A stretch of 64,000 nt of DNA from the NCBI GenBank assembly GCA_934632155.1, contig CAKTXZ010000005.1:87225-151224 (forward strand), in the 5' to 3' direction. Below are positions 17,220-27,761 of the stretch, piece after piece. The notes below the pieces were generated by a model. That model made no database searches. It had not been told where the DNA came from and saw only the letters and a list, made by a program, of their open reading frames with translations. The translations under genes and the position numbers were made by a program. Within the stretch, counting starts at the first letter, position 1. Each line of letters opens with the position of its first letter. This stretch comes from an uncultured Clostridia bacterium (GTDB lineage: Bacteria; Bacillota; Clostridia; Christensenellales; Aristaeellaceae).

Positions 17220-18428
17220 ATGGAACGATTTACTTCCGCGCAGCGGCGGATGCTTTTTTTATGCTTTCTTTGTTATTCGGCGGCATATACGGGGCGGCTG
17301 AATTTGTCGGCGTCTCTGCCCGGACTGCGGGCGGAGCTGCTGCTGAGCGAAACGCAGTCGGGGCTGTTCCAGACGCTGCTGGCGCTGGTGTATGCGACCG
17401 GCCAGATCGTCAACGGCGCGTTGGCGGACAGGGTCAGCGCGCGGCGCAGCATCGGCATTGGGCTGCTTTTGTCGGCGGCGTGCAATGCGGCCTTCGGCCT
17501 TTCGCATCGCTTTGGCCTGATGGCGGCGCTGTGGGCGCTCAACGGCGCGGCGCAGTCCATGCTCTGGACGCCGATTGTCAGGATGACCGCCGCATGGTTT
17601 TCCGGAAAGCAGCGCGAACGCGCGTCTTTTGTGCTGTCCGTTACGGTAATTTTCGGGCATCTGGCGGCATGGGCGCTGTCCGGGCTGCTGGCGTCGGCGC
17701 TGAATTGGCGCTTTTCTTTTCTGGCGCCTGCCGGCGTGATGGCGGCGGCAGGCGCGGCGGCGCTTCTGCTTTTGCGCGATAAGCCGTCGACGGCGACGGC
17801 GGCGCGGGAAGCGCGCGGGCGAACGCCGGGCGTTCCGCTGCACAGGCTGCTGCTGGAAACGGGGCTGGCCGCGCTGCTCTTATGCTGCGTATGCAACGGC
17901 TTTGTGCGTGACGGCGTGGTCGCGTGGGCGCCGACGATTCTGGCGCTCGGACAGGACGGAACGTCCGTTAGCTCCACGCTGCTGTCGCTGCTGATTCCGC
18001 TGATTAACCTATCGGGCGTTCTGCTGGTGCGCCGGTGCTATCGCCTGCTGCGCGGCGGCGCGCGCCCGGCGGTGGGCGCGCTGCTGCTTGTCAGCGGCGC
18101 GATGGCGTTGGCACTGGTTTTTCTGAACAAAAGCGCCGCAATGCGCGTGACGCTCATGGGCCTTTGCTGCGCGGCAAACTATGGCCTTGTGCCGTTGATT
18201 AATACGCTTATCCCCATGGAATATGAGGCGGCGGGGCGCGTGGGGCTGGTGGCCGGACTGGCAGATTGCTTTATTCACTTGGGCTCCGCGCTGGCGGGCG
18301 TTCTGACGGGCGCGCTGAGCGATGCGGCGGGCTGGCAGGGTGTGTATATTCTTTGGGCGGCCGTATCGTTTGCAGGCGCGCTGTTCGCCGCCGCGTCCAT
18401 TCGCGGCGGCAGGCGGCTGCAGGAATAA
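17220..18428 (+). CDS. MFS transporter, organophosphate:phosphate antiporter-like
   Basis: Twelve-helix major facilitator protein of 402 residues. The N-terminus YTGRLNLSASLPGLRAELLLSETQSGL and the loop GALADRVSARRS match the GlpT/UhpT (OPA) branch better than drug exporters. The ATG at 17220 has only a weak site (GCGAGGA). The gene follows the PHP phosphoesterase behind a probable terminator and converges with the EamA gene 15 bases on. The substrate, a sugar or glycerol phosphate by analogy, is not determined. Confidence 0.82.
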   Translation: MERFTSAQRRMLFLCFLCYSAAYTGRLNLSASLPGLRAELLLSETQSGLFQTLLALVYATGQIVNGALADRVSARRSIGIGLLLSAACNAAFGLSHRFGLMAALWALNGAAQSMLWTPIVRMTAAWFSGKQRERASFVLSVTVIFGHLAAWALSGLLASALNWRFSFLAPAGVMAAAGAAALLLLRDKPSTATAAREARGRTPGVPLHRLLLETGLAALLLCCVCNGFVRDGVVAWAPTILALGQDGTSVSSTLLSLLIPLINLSGVLLVRRCYRLLRGGARPAVGALLLVSGAMALALVFLNKSAAMRVTLMGLCCAANYGLVPLINTLIPMEYEAAGRVGLVAGLADCFIHLGSALAGVLTGALSDAAGWQGVYILWAAVSFAGALFAAASIRGGRRLQE

Positions 18429-18443
18429 GGGGCGCGCCGGGCT

Positions 18444-19334
18444 TTACACGCGCATGAGCATCATGGCCGCGAAGGCCAGCACAGAACCGGCGACGCTTTG
18501 CCATGCGGGCTTTTCACCGAAGAACAGCGCTGCCATTCCGTTGGCGACGATCAGCCCGAGCCCCTGCTGCATGGGGTAGAGCACAATGGCGGGAAGATAG
18601 GCGGCGGCCGCCGTCTGCGCGTAGGAAAAAAGAAACAGGCACAGCGCCATGACGACAAGGTAAGCAAGCGTGCGACGGGAGGGCGTTTCGTCGGCCGTCG
18701 GGCGAAGCGAGCCGCGCTTGGCGGCAACGTAAATAAGCGCCAGCGTGAGGAAGGCCGCGGCGTAGGTGTAGAAATTGAAGGTCAGCACGGGCTCGCCGGC
18801 GCAATAATATCGAAACAGCTTCTGCGTGAAGGCGCATAGGCCGCCGGCCAAGCCGGCCAGCAGGAGCAGCGGCAGATCGCGAAGCGTGAGCTTACGCTTA
18901 GCGCGGCTGCTGTAGCCGCACATCAGCCCTACCGCGCCGATCAGCACGGCCAGTCCGATCAACTGCCGCGGGGCGATTACTTCGCCCAGAAACAGCGCGC
19001 CGCCGGCGGCGGGCACCATCGTGCCCAGCATCAGGAACACGTCCAACATCGTATAGGCGCTGTACTGCACCGCCAGCACCCAGCTGACGACCGAAACCGC
19101 CGTGCTGACGCCGTTTAAGGCCGCGATGCCCAGCATGCGCCCGGAGGCGGCAAGGGTTTCGCCTGTAATCAGTAGGATTACCAGCCCTATGAGCACGCAA
19201 AACGCCATGCGCAGCGCGTTAAAGGCTAACGCCGGACGCACGCCATGCACAGCGCCGCTGATTTTCTTTCCGCAAAAGCCCTTAGACGCGCCGAAAAACA
19301 GCGCCATGAGCAGAAATAGGTAGCCGGGATTCAT
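18444..19334 (-). CDS. EamA/DMT-family transporter
   Basis: Ten-helix drug/metabolite-type exporter of 296 residues with two EamA repeats, the second ending in LYPMQQGLGLIVANGMAALFFGEKPAWQSVAGSVLAFAAMMLMRV-like family features. GGAGG precedes the ATG at 19334. It lies downstream of, and in the same direction as, the MntR/DtxR regulator gene but behind that gene's strong terminator, so it is probably transcribed from its own start. Substrate unknown. Confidence 0.85.
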   Translation of the reverse strand: MNPGYLFLLMALFFGASKGFCGKKISGAVHGVRPALAFNALRMAFCVLIGLVILLITGETLAASGRMLGIAALNGVSTAVSVVSWVLAVQYSAYTMLDVFLMLGTMVPAAGGALFLGEVIAPRQLIGLAVLIGAVGLMCGYSSRAKRKLTLRDLPLLLLAGLAGGLCAFTQKLFRYYCAGEPVLTFNFYTYAAAFLTLALIYVAAKRGSLRPTADETPSRRTLAYLVVMALCLFLFSYAQTAAAAYLPAIVLYPMQQGLGLIVANGMAALFFGEKPAWQSVAGSVLAFAAMMLMRV

Positions 19335-19409
19335 GCACGAACGCCTCCGTTAGCGTTTTGCCTGCGACGCGCAAAGCATCGTCTTGCGGCCATGGGCAAC
19401 GCGCCCTGC

Positions 19410-19447
19410 AAAAAAGGCGCGAAGACCAGACGAAGCGTCCTTCGCGC
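19410..19447 (-). terminator. Intrinsic terminator of the MntR/DtxR gene
   Basis: On the minus strand GCGCGAAGGAC pairs with GTCTTCGCGC-type sequence (core GCGCGAAG/CTTCGCGC) and is followed by CTTTTTT. The stem begins right after the stop codon. Confidence 0.85.
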
Positions 19448-19828
19448 TTATTTCTTTTGCAAGATGTATTTTTCGGCGTGACGCTTCATGGCCTCGTAGG
19501 TTTCCTCGCTCAGGTCATGCTCGACCTTGCAGGCGTCCTCCCGCGCGACTTTCTCGCCTACGCCCAGATACATAAAAACCGCCGTAAGCGTTCTGTGACG
19601 TTCGTAAATTCTCGCGGCGATGGCCATGCCCTCGGGCGTGAGGCTGATGAGGCCGTCCTTATCCATAGTAATATAGCCGTTTTCGCGCAGACGCTTCGTC
19701 GCGTAGCTGACGCTGGGCTTGGTGACGTTTAGCTCGTTGGCGATATCGACGGAACGAATGTAGCCGTGCTGCTCGCGCATCATCAGCATGGCCTCCAGAT
19801 AATCCTCGGCGGATTTCAGAATTCGCAT
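19448..19828 (-). CDS. MntR/DtxR-family metal-dependent transcriptional regulator
   Basis: Metalloregulator of 126 residues: an N-terminal winged helix (SAEDYLEAMLMM, then VRSVDIANELNVTKPSVSYATKRL-type recognition region) and a dimerisation/metal domain with HRTLTAVFMYLGV, CKVEHDLSEET. The short form without an SH3 domain matches MntR. Such proteins repress metal uptake genes when Mn(II) or Fe(II) is abundant. The FeoAAB operon about 7 kb away is a possible target. The start is preceded by GAAGGTGAG. Confidence 0.9.
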   Translation of the reverse strand: MRILKSAEDYLEAMLMMREQHGYIRSVDIANELNVTKPSVSYATKRLRENGYITMDKDGLISLTPEGMAIAARIYERHRTLTAVFMYLGVGEKVAREDACKVEHDLSEETYEAMKRHAEKYILQKK

Positions 19829-19996
19829 AGCGTCTCACCTTCTTTCTTCGGTTCAGCGTATCACATTTGCGCCCCAAAAGCAAGCGGACGGACGGCGCGC
19901 GGCCATGCAAATTTTTTTCTGCTTTCGGGGCACGGGGGATAAAAGCAAAAAAATGCCGCAAAACAACGAAAGCGTGCGGAAAGGCGGAAAAAGAGG

Positions 19997-20026
19997 TTGA
20001 CAAACGGGATTGAAAACGGGTATAAT
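19997..20026 (+). promoter_or_regulatory. Sigma-A-type promoter of yceD-rpmF
   Basis: TTGACA (19997-20002) and TATAAT (20021-20026), both consensus, with 18-base spacing, 30 bases upstream of the yceD start. Confidence 0.85.
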
Positions 20027-20055
20027 AGCAGACGGTCACGATTGGAGTGATGTAC

Positions 20056-20583
20056 ATGCTGCTGGACATTTCCCGCGCTTTGCGCGCTCCCGGAGAGGAA
20101 ATTCCCTTCCTGCATCGTGATGCCATCCCGCCGCAGGAGATCTTCGGCGAAACGGTGACGTTTGACGATGTGATCCTGTCCGGGCATTATTCCTTCGCAG
20201 GCGACAGCCTGCGGCTGGAAGGCGTTCTGACGACGACGGCTCATGGGGCGTGCGCCGGGTGCTTGGCGCCGGTTGCGTTTCCGGCGGAGGTTCCCTTCGA
20301 CGAAGTCTTCACCCGCCTGACCAGATACGCTTCCCAACAGGAGGAAGACCCTGAGGAAGAACGACTGGTGTTCGAGGGCTCTCGCGTAGAGCTTTCGCAT
20401 CTGGCGTTGACGCTGGCTGTGCTGGCGCTGCCCATGCGCTTTGAATGCGGCGAAAGCTGCCCGGCGCTGGCGCGTTTGCAGCCGGATGATTCCCAACCCA
20501 CGCATGCTTGCCAGAAGGACATGCCCGACCAGCATCCTTTTTCGGCATTGCAGCAATTGCTGACAAAGGATCAGGAGGTGTAA
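20056..20583 (+). CDS. yceD: YceD-like DUF177 protein
   Basis: DUF177/YceD protein of 175 residues, almost always encoded just before rpmF and linked to 23S rRNA or large-subunit accumulation. The CAGC motif in HGACAGCLAPVAFP and the later CGESCPAL give two cysteine pairs suggestive of metal binding; the acidic EEDPEEERLVFEG segment is typical. I choose ATG 20056, 8 bases after GGAG; a GTG at 20047 and an ATG at 20050 overlap or abut that site. Four bases separate it from rpmF. Confidence 0.9.
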   Translation: MLLDISRALRAPGEEIPFLHRDAIPPQEIFGETVTFDDVILSGHYSFAGDSLRLEGVLTTTAHGACAGCLAPVAFPAEVPFDEVFTRLTRYASQQEEDPEEERLVFEGSRVELSHLALTLAVLALPMRFECGESCPALARLQPDDSQPTHACQKDMPDQHPFSALQQLLTKDQEV

Positions 20584-20586
20584 GTT

Positions 20587-20778
20587 ATGGCTCTGCCCAA
20601 AGGAAAAGTTTCGAAGGCTCGCGGCCGCAGCCGTCGCGCCAATTGGAAGCTGCAGCTTCCCGCCATCGTGGAATGCTCCCAGTGCCACAAGCTGAAGCTG
20701 GCGCACCGCGTCTGCAAGCATTGCGGCTATTATGACGGCAAGCAGGTCGTCACGGTGAGCGAAGAAAAGAACGCGTAA
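20587..20778 (+). CDS. rpmF: Ribosomal protein bL32
   Basis: Large-subunit protein bL32, 63 residues. It starts MALPKGKVSKARGRSRRANW and carries the C+ zinc ribbon CSQC...CKHC. A zinc-binding form indicates the zinc-replete paralogue. AGGAGG overlaps the end of yceD, so the two are co-translated. Confidence 0.97.
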   Translation: MALPKGKVSKARGRSRRANWKLQLPAIVECSQCHKLKLAHRVCKHCGYYDGKQVVTVSEEKNA

Positions 20779-20789
20779 GCGCTCTGACG

Positions 20790-20818
20790 CCGGAGCGGTC
20801 GTTTTTCGGCCGCTCCGG
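20790..20818 (+). terminator. Hairpin after rpmF
   Basis: CCGGAGCGG (20790-20798) pairs perfectly with CCGCTCCGG (20810-20818) and the loop contains five T. There is no T-run after the stem, so it may be a transcript-end stabiliser rather than a classic terminator. Confidence 0.5.
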
Positions 20819-20824
20819 ATGCAT

Positions 20825-21068
20825 ATACCCCTGCGAACGGGAGGAGTACGCGTATTTTCCCCTCAGAGAGGGCGCGCCCATCGGCTGAGAGGCGGCTCGG
20901 GATGAAAATGCGCGGAAGGTCGCCCGGGAGGGCGGAGGGCGAAGAAAAGCTAACCCTCGCGTTTGGCGTACGTTACAGCGCCCCAAGGCAAACGGAGGAC
21001 AAGTCCGTTTGTGAAGCAAGGTGGTACCACGGGTCGCTCCGTCCTTCGGGACGAAGCGGCTTTTTGCA
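20825..21068 (+). promoter_or_regulatory. T-box riboswitch of valS
   Basis: tRNA-sensing leader. The T-box AAGGTGGTACCACGG is at 21018-21032; its TGGT would pair with the ACCA end of a tRNA having discriminator A. Stem I features include CAGAGAG and GGCTGAGAGG. A likely specifier is GTC (valine) at 20919-20921 in GAAGGTCGCCC. The competing terminator is GTCGCTCCGTCC with GGACGAAGCGGC followed by TTTTT (21033-21065). Uncharged tRNA-Val should favour the antiterminator and valS expression. The specifier position is my reading and the least certain part. Confidence 0.92.
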
Positions 21069-21088
21069 TTCAAAAAGGAGTGAAAGCC

Positions 21089-23803
<2,715 letters not shown>

Positions 23804-23960
23804 GCAAAAAACGGCGGCGGGGGATTCTTTGGGCGAACGAGGAATTCTCCCGTCCGCCGGGATAAAGCGCGGCCGGAGCTGCGCGAAAAGGACGCGCTGC
23901 CGGCGGGAAAATGGCCCGGGCAGCGGAGACTGCGAAGCAATCGCAGCACAGGAGGAACGC

Positions 23961-24893
23961 ATGGAATTTCATCACGTGCCGGTGTTATTGGACGAGGCGC
24001 TCTGCGCGCTGTCGCCTGCGGCGGGGCAGACCTTTGCGGACGGAACGCTGGGCGGCGGCGGTCACAGCGAGGCGATTTTGCGCCGTATCGGCGCGAACGG
24101 CCTGCTCTATGGGATTGATCGCGACGCGGCGGCGATTGCGGCGGCGACGGCGCGGTTGAGCGGGTATCCCGGCTTTCACGCGGTGCATGGCAATTTTCAT
24201 GACGTAAAGGCGCTGCTGCCCGGCGTTGCGCTGGACGGCGGGCTGCTGGATCTGGGCGTTTCCTCCTATCAGCTGGATACGCCGTCGCGCGGCTTTTCGT
24301 ATCATGAAAACGCGCCGCTGGATATGCGCATGGATACGTCGCAGGGCATGACGGCGGCGGAATATGTAAACAGTGTGGACGAAAAGGAATTTGCGCGTGT
24401 TTTGCGCGATTACGGCGATGAAAAGTGGGCCGCGCGCATTGCGCAGATTTTGATGGAAAAACGAAGGGAGCGCCCGCTGGCGACCACGGCGGATCTGGTC
24501 GCCGTAGTGGACGCGGCGATTCCCAAGGCGGTTCGACGCAAGGACGACGGCCATCCCGCGCGGCGTACCTTTCAGGCTGTGCGCATCGCAGTGAACGACG
24601 AGCTGGCGCCGCTGGAAAGGGCGCTGGAGGATTGGGTGGACATGCTTCGCCCGGGCGGACGGCTGTGCGTGATTACGTTTCATTCCGTTGAGGACAGAAT
24701 CGTCAAGCATACGTTTCGCCGGCTGCAGAATCCCTGCGTCTGCCCGCCCAAGGCGCCGGTGTGCACCTGCGGAAAAAAGCCGCTGGGACGGGCGGTCGGC
24801 GGCGCGGTTAAGGCGGGCGCGGCGGAGCTGATGCGCAACCCGCGCGCGCACAGCGCCACGCTGCGCACCTTTGAAAAGGAGGCGGGGGAATGA
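23961..24893 (+). CDS. rsmH: 16S rRNA (cytosine1402-N4)-methyltransferase
   Basis: SAM-dependent methyltransferase of 310 residues modifying C1402 in the ribosomal P site. Signatures: FHHVPVLLDEAL, the SAM motif FADGTLGGGGHSEAIL, LDGGLLDLGVSSYQLD and RPGGRLCVITFHSVEDRIVK. A Cys cluster (CVCPPKAPVCTCGK) is present near the C-terminus. The start has AGGAGG. In many bacteria this gene heads the division cluster with ftsL; here it is instead joined by a 4-base overlap to rsmI, which methylates the same nucleotide. Confidence 0.97.
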   Translation: MEFHHVPVLLDEALCALSPAAGQTFADGTLGGGGHSEAILRRIGANGLLYGIDRDAAAIAAATARLSGYPGFHAVHGNFHDVKALLPGVALDGGLLDLGVSSYQLDTPSRGFSYHENAPLDMRMDTSQGMTAAEYVNSVDEKEFARVLRDYGDEKWAARIAQILMEKRRERPLATTADLVAVVDAAIPKAVRRKDDGHPARRTFQAVRIAVNDELAPLERALEDWVDMLRPGGRLCVITFHSVEDRIVKHTFRRLQNPCVCPPKAPVCTCGKKPLGRAVGGAVKAGAAELMRNPRAHSATLRTFEKEAGE

Positions 24894-25744
24894 GCGCGCT
24901 TTACGTTGTGGCAACGCCGATCGGGAACCTTGGCGATATGAGCCCGCGCGCGGTGGAAACGCTGAAAAAGGTTGCGCTGATCGCGGCGGAGGATACGCGC
25001 GTTACGCGCAAGCTGACCACGCATTTTGGCGTCGATACGCCGCTGATTTCCTGCCATGAGCACAACGAGCGCGGCCGCGCGGAGGAATTGGTTGCGCGCA
25101 TGCTGCGCGAGGATATCGACGTGGCGGTGGTGACCGATGCGGGCACGCCCGCCATTTCCGATCCGGGCACGGCGCTGGTGCGCGCGGCGGCGGAGAGCGG
25201 CATTCCCGTGCTGGCGGTGTCCGGGCCGAGCGCCTGCGTATCCGCCGTGTCGGTCAGCGGGTTTGATTTTTCGGCGTTTACGTTTTACGGCTTTTTGCCG
25301 CGCGAGAAAAAGGAGCTGCGGGAAAAGCTGCTGCAGATCGGCCGGAAGGGCGAGGGCGCGGTGTTTCATGAATCGCCGCATCGCGTGAAGGCGCTGGTTG
25401 CGGCGATTGCCGATACGCTGCCGGGGGCGCGGCTGTCCGTCAGCTGCGATTTGACCAAGCTGCACGAATTGACGCTGCGCGGCGCGCCGGAGGAAATTCT
25501 GGCGCGGCTGGAGGAAAACGAAAAGAGCGAAAAGGGCGAATACTGCGTGGTGGCTGATCTGCGGCAGGTGAAGCTGCCCGAGGAAGCGCCCGTCGCGCAG
25601 ACGTCGCTTGAGGCGCGCCTGTTCGAGGGTCTGCTGCGCGGTGAAAGCCTGCGCGCTGCCATGCAGGCGCTGGTTTCCGCCGGGGAGAAGAAAAACGCCG
25701 TGTACGCTGCGTCGCTGCGCGTGAAGGCGCTGCTGGATGCGTGA
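24890..25744 (+). CDS. rsmI: 16S rRNA (cytidine1402-2'-O)-methyltransferase
   Basis: Tetrapyrrole-methylase-fold enzyme of 284 residues that 2'-O-methylates C1402. Signatures: YVVATPIGNLGDMSPRA, EDTRVTRKL, SCHEHNE, VTDAGTPAISDPG and the GFLPREKKELR segment. The start overlaps the rsmH stop (ATGA), so both modifications of one nucleotide are made from coupled genes. The tail beyond residue 230 contains the small helical domain seen in this family. Confidence 0.96.
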   Translation: MSALYVVATPIGNLGDMSPRAVETLKKVALIAAEDTRVTRKLTTHFGVDTPLISCHEHNERGRAEELVARMLREDIDVAVVTDAGTPAISDPGTALVRAAAESGIPVLAVSGPSACVSAVSVSGFDFSAFTFYGFLPREKKELREKLLQIGRKGEGAVFHESPHRVKALVAAIADTLPGARLSVSCDLTKLHELTLRGAPEEILARLEENEKSEKGEYCVVADLRQVKLPEEAPVAQTSLEARLFEGLLRGESLRAAMQALVSAGEKKNAVYAASLRVKALLDA

Positions 25745-25835
25745 GGCAAACGCGATGCTGTAAACGGCGTTTTTCATTGGAAATGCCGGCCTTTGGTAAA
25801 ATAAAAATCGTGAAAGCGGCATATCAATATCATAG

Positions 25836-25870
25836 AAGGCGGGTTTCCTGCCATGCGGGGAATCCGCCTT
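25836..25870. terminator. Hairpin between convergent rsmI and SpoU genes
   Basis: AAGGCGGGTTTCC pairs with GGGAATCCGCCTT (13 positions, two G-U) around a 9-base loop. It likely ends transcription from both sides. A weaker AAACGC/GCGTTT hairpin with a T tail lies nearer rsmI at about 25747-25776. Confidence 0.65.
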
Positions 25871-25882
25871 TCCGATATGCGT

Positions 25883-26701
25883 TTACGGGCAAAGCGTCCA
25901 GAACGCGACGGCGGCCGCCGCGGCCACATTGAGCGAATCCACGCCGCGGCGCATGGGAATGACGACCGTAACGTCGCAGCGGGCGATTGTCTCGGGGGAC
26001 AGGCCGTCGCCCTCCGTGCCCAGCCAAAGCGCGAGCTTTTCCGCCTGCCGCAGGGCGGGGGTATCGATGGAAACGGCCTGATCGCTCAGCGCCAGCGCGG
26101 CGGTTTGAAAGCCGAAGCGCTGAAGCAGCGTAAGGCCGGAGCATGGCCATTGAGCCGCCGCATTGCCTGCGCGCGCCCACGGAACCTGAAAAACCGTGCC
26201 CATGCTGACCCTTAGCGCGCGGCGGGAGAGCGGATCGCAGCAGGTGGGGGAGAGGAGAACGCCGTCCACGCCCAGCGCGGCGGCGCTGCGGAAAATGGCG
26301 CCCAGATTGCTGTCGTCCGCGATTCCTTCCAGTACGGCCAGCCTGCGCGCACCCGTGCAAACGGCCGCTGCCTCGGCGGGGACGGGGCGGCGCATGGCGC
26401 ACAGAACGCCGCGGGTCAGGGCGTAGCCGGTAAGCTGTGCGAGCGTCTCATGCTCCGCCGTGAAGACGGGGCAATCGTAGCCCTCCGCCAGCGAAAGCGT
26501 GCGCGGAAGCCTGCGTTCTTCGGAAAGGAAGGAAAGCGGCGCGCACCCGGCGCGCAGCGCGGCGGCGACGACCTTTTCGCTTTCGGCGATGAATATGCCT
26601 GCTTCCGGATGCTGTCGGCTGCGCAGCTGCGGCTGCGTCAGACGCGCATAGGGCGCAAGGGCAGGCAGCGAAAGATCGTCTGTGCGGATAATCTGCGGCA
26701 T
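25883..26701 (-). CDS. SpoU/TrmH-family RNA 2'-O-methyltransferase
   Basis: SPOUT methyltransferase of 272 residues. An N-terminal substrate-binding domain (HPEAGIFIAESEKVVAAAL) is followed by the knotted catalytic domain with LEGIADDSNLGAIFRSAAALGVDGVLLSP, LWLGTEGDGL and IPMRRGVDSLNVAAAAAV, the three SpoU motifs. It resembles RlmB/TsnR-like 23S methylases; the target nucleotide is not readable. The start at 26701 has CGGAGGACTTCTT. It converges with rsmI. Confidence 0.9.
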   Translation of the reverse strand: MPQIIRTDDLSLPALAPYARLTQPQLRSRQHPEAGIFIAESEKVVAAALRAGCAPLSFLSEERRLPRTLSLAEGYDCPVFTAEHETLAQLTGYALTRGVLCAMRRPVPAEAAAVCTGARRLAVLEGIADDSNLGAIFRSAAALGVDGVLLSPTCCDPLSRRALRVSMGTVFQVPWARAGNAAAQWPCSGLTLLQRFGFQTAALALSDQAVSIDTPALRQAEKLALWLGTEGDGLSPETIARCDVTVVIPMRRGVDSLNVAAAAAVAFWTLCP

Positions 26702-26817
26702 AAGAAGTCCTCCGTTTGATATCTTTTTGATATCTGCTCTATTGCAGTGTAGCACATTTTTAATGGAAAGAAAACCGAAAACTGTAAAGCGTGGAAAAGG
26801 CGCGCAGAGCGGCGCAG

Positions 26818-26880
26818 ACTGTTAAAAGGGTTGCGGCCAGGCCTGCGGGATGTCATGAAGGACGCTCGGCCCTTCATGCT
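26818..26880 (-). repeat. Recurrent intergenic element, minus-strand copy
   Basis: Read on the minus strand: a hairpin CATGAAGGGC...GTCCTTCATG, then ACATCCCGCAGGCCTGGCCG, then CCCTTTTAACAGTCTG. This parallels the copy at 30424-30505, whose tail is CATCCCGCTGGCTTGACCG and CTTTTTTGACAGTCTG. Confidence 0.6.
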
Positions 26881-27115
26881 CATTCATATCGCCCCGGCTT
26901 GGCCGGGCGGGGGATGCTGCGGAGCGCTCACGCGGAAAAATCATGGCCGAAGCCTTGTTCTGCAGGAGAAAGGGTTCGCCCTGTGGGGAGCGCGTCAAAA
27001 ACGCAGCTTTTGACGCGCAGAGGCGCGCGTGGCGCGGCGAAACGACGCTTTCGCGACGGGGCGGCGCTTTGTACGCTTGCGTTTTCTGACAATGATATTT
27101 TTTTCTGAAGGGATG

Positions 27116-27144
27116 TTGACAAGCGATGTTAGATGTGTTAAACT
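27116..27144 (+). promoter_or_regulatory. Probable feo operon promoter
   Basis: TTGACA (27116-27121) and TAAACT (27139-27144) with 17-base spacing. Just downstream, GGTTAG (27152-27157) and CTAACG (27164-27169) form a partial inverted repeat resembling halves of DtxR-type operators, though the spacing differs from the canonical site. Confidence 0.65.
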
Positions 27145-27231
27145 ACGCAGCGGTTAGAGGGAGCTAACGCCCGATAGCCGATTTTCCGGCCCATCTGTTA
27201 GATGCGGCTAATCTTGGGAGGCGAGCGAGAC

Positions 27232-27444
27232 ATGATGCCCTTGGCAATGGCGAGCGTCGGCGATGCGAATGTCATTCGCCAGATCACGGGAAGGGACGAG
27301 GTGCGTCAGCATTTGGCGGAGCTTGGCTTTGTGGTCGGCGCGGAGGTGACGATTGTCAGCGAGCTGGGCGGCAATCTGATCCTGTCCGTCAAGGAAAGCC
27401 GGGTGGCGCTGGATAAGTCCATGGCGATGCGAATCATGGTGTAG
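27232..27444 (+). CDS. feoA: FeoA ferrous iron transport accessory protein (first copy)
   Basis: SH3-like FeoA protein of 70 residues: LAMASVGDANVIRQITG, LAELGFVVGAEVTIVSELGG and a terminal KSMAMRIMV. FeoA is thought to modulate FeoB. GGGAGG lies 10 bases before ATG 27232; the ATG at 27235 is an alternative. It is followed by a second FeoA, FeoB and a small Cys-rich protein. The stop is TAG. Confidence 0.92.
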   Translation: MMPLAMASVGDANVIRQITGRDEVRQHLAELGFVVGAEVTIVSELGGNLILSVKESRVALDKSMAMRIMV

Positions 27445-27492
27445 CCGGACGTGCGCGTCGCGAACAACCATCGAAAAAGGAGAGGCGAGAGC

Positions 27493-27714
27493 ATGAAAAC
27501 ACTCAAGGACGTCAAAATCGGCGAAACGGCGGTCGTTGAACGGCTGCACGGCGAAGGCGCGCTCAAGCGCCGCATCATGGACATGGGGCTGACGAAGGGC
27601 ACGACGGTATACGTGCGAAAGGTTGCGCCGCTGGGCGACCCGCTGGAATTGACCGTGCGCGGCTATGAACTGAGCGTTCGCAAGGCGGACGCGGAGCTGA
27701 TCGAGGTTCGTTAA
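27493..27714 (+). CDS. feoA: FeoA ferrous iron transport accessory protein (second copy)
   Basis: Second FeoA of 73 residues: MKTLKDVKIGETAVVERLHGEG, RRIMDMGLTKGTTVYVRKVAPLGDPLEL and RGYELSVRKADAELIEV, a closer match to stand-alone FeoA than the first copy. The first copy lacks the GxPLxxxxxG segment seen here. GGAGAGGCGAGAGC precedes the start. It lies 47 bases before feoB. Confidence 0.95.
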   Translation: MKTLKDVKIGETAVVERLHGEGALKRRIMDMGLTKGTTVYVRKVAPLGDPLELTVRGYELSVRKADAELIEVR

Positions 27715-27761
27715 GCCGCTTCGATTTCCATACAGGCGATTGTGCGAAGGAGGAGAACATC

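Larger units (their letters stand above)
26702..27231 (+). other. 530-base intergenic region before feoA
   Basis: No gene is supported. It holds a copy of the recurrent intergenic element (minus orientation, about 26818-26880), a GC hairpin CCCCGGC/CCGGG near 26892, and a perfect 11-bp inverted repeat GCGCGTCAAAA/TTTTGACGCGC (26990-27018, 7-base loop). The feo promoter and a possible operator follow (see next entries). Confidence 0.6.
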
